Assembly: GCA_023393525.1 (NCBI GenBank)
Contig: JAEWKZ010000018.1
Span: 1-26,200, forward strand
Length of the DNA stretch: 26,200 bases
Origin: Pseudomonadota bacterium
GTDB taxonomy: Bacteria > Desulfobacterota > Desulfovibrionia > Desulfovibrionales > Desulfomicrobiaceae
Reading direction: 5' to 3'
Shown: positions 22,906-26,200 of the stretch, piece after piece
Layout of the letters: every line of letters begins with the position of its first letter
Numbering within the stretch: position 1 is the first letter of the stretch
Position numbers and translations under genes: made by a program
The notes under the pieces: generated by a model
What the model saw: only the letters and a program-made list of their open reading frames with translations
The model's database searches: none
What the model was told of the DNA's origin: nothing

Positions 22906-23430
22906 ATGAAATTCATACAGCTGTTCGACCGTTCGCAGATTGAAGCCCGTGCCCGGGAGCTGGGCCGTGAAATTTCCGACCATTATGGCGAAGAGCCGCT
23001 GGTCTGCGTGTGCGTACTCAAGGGCGCATACGCATTTTTCACCGATCTAATGCGCAATTTGACCATACATCCGACCATGGATTTTGTCCGTCTTTCCAGT
23101 TATGCGGATCAGACTTCCCGGAAATCCAAGATGGTTTTTTCCAAGGATATGGAGATCGACATCCGGGACAAGCACGTTCTGGTGGTCGAGGATATCGTCG
23201 ACACCGGGCATTCCATGAGCTTTTTGCTCAAGGTTCTTGAAGCGCGCGGCCCCAGGTCCATCAAAATCGCGGCCATGATCGACAAGACCGAGCGGCGCGA
23301 AGTGGACGTGAACGTGGATTTCGTAGGTTTTCCGCTGGATAGGGGATACATCGTCGGCTATGGACTTGACTACGCCGAGCAATACAGAGAACTTGACGGT
23401 ATCTATGATCTCAAATTCTCGGAAGCATAG
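22906..23430 (+). CDS. hpt: Hypoxanthine phosphoribosyltransferase
   Basis: This enzyme salvages hypoxanthine (and often guanine) by joining it to PRPP to form IMP or GMP. The 174-residue product has the type I PRTase layout: VCVLKGAYAFFTDL with the cis-peptide KG loop, the flexible segment SSYADQTSRKSK, the PRPP-binding motif VLVVEDIVDTGHS (about 91-103), and PLDRGYIVGYGLDYAEQYRELDGIY for base binding. ATG 22906 is preferred because GGGAGA precedes it; an in-frame ATG at 22882 would add eight residues not seen in the family. It follows the acetyltransferase by 32 bases. Confidence 0.95.
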   Translation: MKFIQLFDRSQIEARARELGREISDHYGEEPLVCVCVLKGAYAFFTDLMRNLTIHPTMDFVRLSSYADQTSRKSKMVFSKDMEIDIRDKHVLVVEDIVDTGHSMSFLLKVLEARGPRSIKIAAMIDKTERREVDVNVDFVGFPLDRGYIVGYGLDYAEQYRELDGIYDLKFSEA

Positions 23431-23469
23431 ACTTTAAGCCTCCAGACTGAACTTTTTCAAGGAAAGGCC

Positions 23470-24591
23470 ATGCTCGTTCAATGCCCTGAGTGCACCACCA
23501 AATACAATCTGGATGAAAGCAAGATCGGACACGATGGCAGCAAGGTCCGCTGTTCGCGTTGCAAGAACGTGTTCAGCGTGTTCCGCCCCGTGTCCGAAGA
23601 GAACGTGACGCCGCCCGCTCCGGATTCGGCGCCTGGAAGCGCGAAGGATACCGTCTTCGACGATGCGCCCGCGCAAGGGTTTGCGGGCGGGAAGGATGCC
23701 CCCGGGGCTGCGAAAGACAGCTTCGAGGACGATCTGGAGGCCATGTTTCGGGAGTCCAAGTCCGCTCCCCAGGCCAGAAAGCCCGCCGCTGCCGATTCCT
23801 TTGAAGACGATCTGGCGGCCATGCTGGACGAGAAGACGCTCAAGACTCCGACGCCTCCCGCTGCGCATGATTTCGATGACGATCTGTCGACCGCCCTGGA
23901 TGACACGAAATCCACGGTCGCGCCCAAGTCCTCCGTTGACGCGGAAATGCTGGCTGATCTGGAAGGCGCTTTTCAGCAGCCCCTGACCGGCCCGTCGGCA
24001 GAGGATTCCCTCGACTCCCCGGGAACCGCGCCTAAAAAGTCTGCAAAGTCCGGGAGTACCGGGCTCATTGCCGGGCTTGTCCTTCTGCTTCTGGCCTGCG
24101 CCCTGGGCGGGATATATTTTCTGAAGCCCGGACTGCTCGGGCTTGGCCCGGCGGCGCCCGGCACGACAGCGGCAACGCCCGAAGCCGCGCCCCGGGAAGG
24201 AGCGGCCCAGATTGCGCTGGAAAATGTGCGCCAGTACTTTGTGCCCAACGAGAAGGAAGGACAGCTCTTCATCATCGAAGGCAAGGCCGTGAACCGCTTT
24301 CCCGAGGCGCGGGAGCTGATCCGCATCAAGGCCTCGCTGTTCGACAGCCAGGGATCGGAAGTCGCCACGCAGGAATTCATGTGCGGCAACGTCGTTTCCC
24401 TGTACCAGTTGCAGGTTTCCACCCGCGCCGACATCGAGGCGGCCCTGACCGCCAAGGTCGGCATCCTGACCAACAACACCAACATCCAGCCCGGAGCTTC
24501 CGTGCCGTTCATGGCGGTGTTCTTCAAGACTCCGGACTCCGTGGAAGAGTTCGGGCTGGAAGTCATCCAGTCCAGCGTCCCGCAACAATAG
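23470..24591 (+). CDS. Zinc-ribbon membrane protein with DUF3426 C-terminal domain
   Basis: The 373-residue product starts with an MJ0042-type zinc ribbon (Cys5, Cys8, Cys28, Cys31; CPECTTKY and CSRCKNVFSV). A long acidic, low-complexity linker (about 40-195) follows. It repeats a short motif: DSFEDDLEAMF (83-93), DSFEDDLAAML (109-119) and HDFDDDLSTAL (133-143), with a looser DAEMLADLEGAF after them. One transmembrane helix lies at about 198-218, then a Pro/Ala linker and a C-terminal DUF3426 domain (about 245-370) on the far side of the membrane. The function is unknown; the layout suggests a cytoplasmic zinc-ribbon sensor or docking arm tied to a periplasmic domain. AAGGA precedes the ATG. 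A terminator follows directly. Confidence 0.85.
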   Translation: MLVQCPECTTKYNLDESKIGHDGSKVRCSRCKNVFSVFRPVSEENVTPPAPDSAPGSAKDTVFDDAPAQGFAGGKDAPGAAKDSFEDDLEAMFRESKSAPQARKPAAADSFEDDLAAMLDEKTLKTPTPPAAHDFDDDLSTALDDTKSTVAPKSSVDAEMLADLEGAFQQPLTGPSAEDSLDSPGTAPKKSAKSGSTGLIAGLVLLLLACALGGIYFLKPGLLGLGPAAPGTTAATPEAAPREGAAQIALENVRQYFVPNEKEGQLFIIEGKAVNRFPEARELIRIKASLFDSQGSEVATQEFMCGNVVSLYQLQVSTRADIEAALTAKVGILTNNTNIQPGASVPFMAVFFKTPDSVEEFGLEVIQSSVPQQ

Positions 24592-24609
24592 CGAAACTTT
24601 TGACCCACG

Positions 24610-24636
24610 AAAGGCAGGCGCAAGTCTGCCTTTTTT
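24610..24636 (+). terminator. Rho-independent terminator after the zinc-ribbon gene, just before radA
   Basis: A perfect 8-bp stem (AAAGGCAG, 24610-24617, pairing with 24626-24633) with an 8-base loop runs into a T tract. It lies 18 bases after the stop of the previous gene and ends 8 bases before the radA ATG. Confidence 0.75.
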
Positions 24637-24644
24637 GTTCCCGC

Positions 24645-25976
24645 ATGAAAACAAAAAGCGCTTACGTGTGCACTGCCTGCAAGGCTCTCAGCCCTCGCTG
24701 GCAGGGGCAGTGTCCCAAATGCCTGGCCTGGAACACCCTGGAGCCGGCACTGCAAAAGTCCGGCCCGGTCAGGGATTTTCCCCTGAACCGTCCCGTTGAC
24801 CTGCGCGAACTGCCGGCGCTCCTGGAGGACCGGGTCAGCTCGCAGCTCTCCGGCCTGGACGGAATACTCGGCAGCGGGTTCGTGCCCGGCGGAGTCATCC
24901 TGCTCGGCGGGGAGCCGGGCATAGGCAAGTCCACGCTGCTCCTGCAGGTGACCGCGTCCATGGAGAGTTCCGGCAAGGGCGTCGTCTATGTTTCCGGCGA
25001 GGAGTCCCTGTCCCAGATTCGCGGCAGGGCCGAGCGCCTGGGCATGCTCGGCGGCAGGCTGACCGTTCTTGCCACCAACCAGATGGACGACATCCTGGCC
25101 TGCATGGAGGACGGTCCCGCGCTCATTGTCGTGGATTCGGTGCAGACCATGATTTCTTCCAGCGTCGAGGGCCTGCCCGGTTCCGTCAGCCAGGTCCGCG
25201 CCGTGGCCACGGCCCTGACCGAGCGGGCCAAGCAGCTCGGGGTCACGGTCATCCTGGTCGGGCATGTGACCAAGGACGGGCAGATCGCCGGGCCCAAACT
25301 GCTGGAGCACATGGTCGACACGGTGCTGTACCTTGAAGGGGACAAGGAGCACCTTTTCCGCATTCTGCGCGTGGTCAAGAACCGCTTTGGCCCGTCCAAC
25401 GAGATCCTGCTGTTCGAGATGCGCGAAAAGGGCATGAGCGTCATCGAGGACCCCTCGACCTTCTTCCTGCAGGCCCGCGACACGGCCCTTTCGGGCACGG
25501 CCCTGGTCATGTCCATGGAGTCCCAGCGCCCCTTTGTGGTCGAGGTGCAGGCCCTGGTCACCAAGACATTCCTGGCTTTTCCCCGGCGCACGGCCCTGGG
25601 CTTTGACGCCAACCGGCTGCATCTGCTGATCGCGGTCATGGAGAAACGCCTGCAGATCAGCCTGGGTCAGGTCGATGTCTACGCCAAGGTCGGCGGAGGC
25701 CTGCGCATGAAAGACCCCGGGCTGGACCTGGGGATCGTCGCGGCCATATTGTCGTCTTTTTACGACCGTCCCTTGCCCGAGGGCGCGGTGTTCTGGGGCG
25801 AGGTGGACCTGAACGGCCAGATCCGCCCGGTCACGGGACACGATGTGCGCCTGCGCCAGGCCGCGAATCTGGGATACGCGCCCATGGTCCACCCCAAGGC
25901 CGGGGCCAAGGGCAAGGGATGGTCACGGATCTCGGATGTGCAGAAGATGCTGTTTGGGCAGGCGGGGCAGGGATGA
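24645..25976 (+). CDS. radA: DNA repair protein RadA
   Basis: RadA (Sms) is a RecA-like helicase that drives branch migration of recombination intermediates. The 443-residue product has the N-terminal C4 zinc finger (Cys9, Cys12, Cys23, Cys26), a RecA-type ATPase with Walker A GEPGIGKST (89-97) and Walker B LIVVDSV (about 160-166), the RadA-specific KNRFG motif (245-249), and a Lon-protease-like C-terminal domain (about 275-443, ending in VHPKAGAKGKG followed by the last helix). The frame is open much further upstream, but that part lies inside the previous gene. ATG 24645 gives the right length and puts the zinc finger at the start. No ribosome site is visible because the terminator hairpin occupies that position. 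Confidence 0.95.
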   Translation: MKTKSAYVCTACKALSPRWQGQCPKCLAWNTLEPALQKSGPVRDFPLNRPVDLRELPALLEDRVSSQLSGLDGILGSGFVPGGVILLGGEPGIGKSTLLLQVTASMESSGKGVVYVSGEESLSQIRGRAERLGMLGGRLTVLATNQMDDILACMEDGPALIVVDSVQTMISSSVEGLPGSVSQVRAVATALTERAKQLGVTVILVGHVTKDGQIAGPKLLEHMVDTVLYLEGDKEHLFRILRVVKNRFGPSNEILLFEMREKGMSVIEDPSTFFLQARDTALSGTALVMSMESQRPFVVEVQALVTKTFLAFPRRTALGFDANRLHLLIAVMEKRLQISLGQVDVYAKVGGGLRMKDPGLDLGIVAAILSSFYDRPLPEGAVFWGEVDLNGQIRPVTGHDVRLRQAANLGYAPMVHPKAGAKGKGWSRISDVQKMLFGQAGQG

Positions 25977-26020
25977 TTGGTGTGTCCGCTATTGCGAAGA
26001 CAGGTCAGTTTCAAGGGGAA

Positions 26021-26066
26021 AAACCCCCTCCCCCTTCGGGTACTCCCCCTTGGCAGGGGGAGATTC
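26021..26066. repeat. REP-like palindrome, diverged copy in inverted orientation
   Basis: The reverse complement of this segment aligns with the REP-like element at 11044, keeping the order hairpin then CCGAAGGG. Its own perfect 8-bp stem is CTCCCCCT (26043-26050) pairing with 26055-26062, loop TGGC. It begins 45 bases after the radA stop. Confidence 0.75.
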
Positions 26067-26162
26067 AGATTGCGCTTGCCGCGCATAGTTCTTCTTCGGG
26101 TTGGATTCAAGCATTCATGACATGCCGCTGACGCATAAAACGCCAGCCGCCGTCCTGGTCAC

Positions 26163-26200
26163 GCTCCAACTCCCCTCCTGCCAAGGAGGGGTGCCCGAAG
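26163..26200. repeat. REP-like palindrome, copy cut by the window end
   Basis: All 38 visible bases are identical to the start of the REP-like elements at 11044 and 11364, in the same orientation. The flanking sequence (26067-26162) is unrelated to the flanks of those copies and holds no gene. Identity therefore begins at the element boundary, as expected of an independently dispersed unit. Confidence 0.85.

Noticed and set aside
24381..24644. Upstream extension of the radA frame
   Set aside because: Overlaps the end of the zinc-ribbon gene and the terminator; RadA normally begins just before the C4 zinc finger.

Overview
The window is GC-rich, gene-dense bacterial DNA. The gene content points to a deltaproteobacterium of the Desulfovibrionales (Desulfomicrobium/Desulfovibrio type). 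The clues are a heat-shock-type sigma factor grouped with lipoprotein and carbon-metabolism genes, a MetH without its reactivation domain, a split YeeE/YedE pair, and short GC-rich palindromes scattered between genes. This assignment is inferred from gene content only. No rRNA, tRNA, CRISPR array, transposase or integrase was seen.

Layout. Bases 1-1079 are a poorly coding start: the 5' end of a small membrane-protein gene on the minus strand, a decayed receiver-domain fragment, and an AT-rich gap. A TolC-family outer membrane protein (1080-2510) follows and ends in a strong terminator. Bases 2618-9538 hold six plus-strand genes whose starts and stops overlap at every junction: a TPR/O-GlcNAc-transferase-like glycosyltransferase, then RfbF, RfbG, a sugar C-methyltransferase, an RmlC-type epimerase and an SDR reductase/epimerase. 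Together they look like a pathway making a CDP-activated, C-methyl-branched 6-deoxyhexose, with a soluble glycosyltransferase that may attach it to protein. Two YeeE/YedE half-transporters (9845-10917) come next.

The convergent gap at 10918-11728 holds a 320-bp unit repeated twice plus a third partial copy. Each full unit contains a REP-like palindrome and a longer nested inverted repeat. The same REP-like sequence recurs, in both orientations, after radA at the right end of the window.

Bases 11729-19754 form a compact eight-gene minus-strand operon, in transcription order: a sigma-32-type factor, an HD phosphohydrolase, a TPR lipoprotein, a LolB-like lipoprotein, a small coiled-coil protein, RpiB, transketolase and GlpX. 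It starts at a good -35/-10 promoter (19875-19903) and ends at a strong terminator (11668-11706). The last three genes belong to pentose-phosphate/gluconeogenic sugar-phosphate interconversion. Divergent from it are MetH, a GNAT acetyltransferase resembling short ArgA, hypoxanthine phosphoribosyltransferase and a zinc-ribbon/DUF3426 membrane protein, probably one transcript that ends at a terminator placed directly before radA.

The most interesting items are the CDP-sugar/TPR-glycosyltransferase operon, the 320-bp tandem array with its nested palindrome, the possible 36-codon leader ORF overlapping the sigma-factor start codon, and the two hairpin terminators that sit directly against the next gene's start codon.
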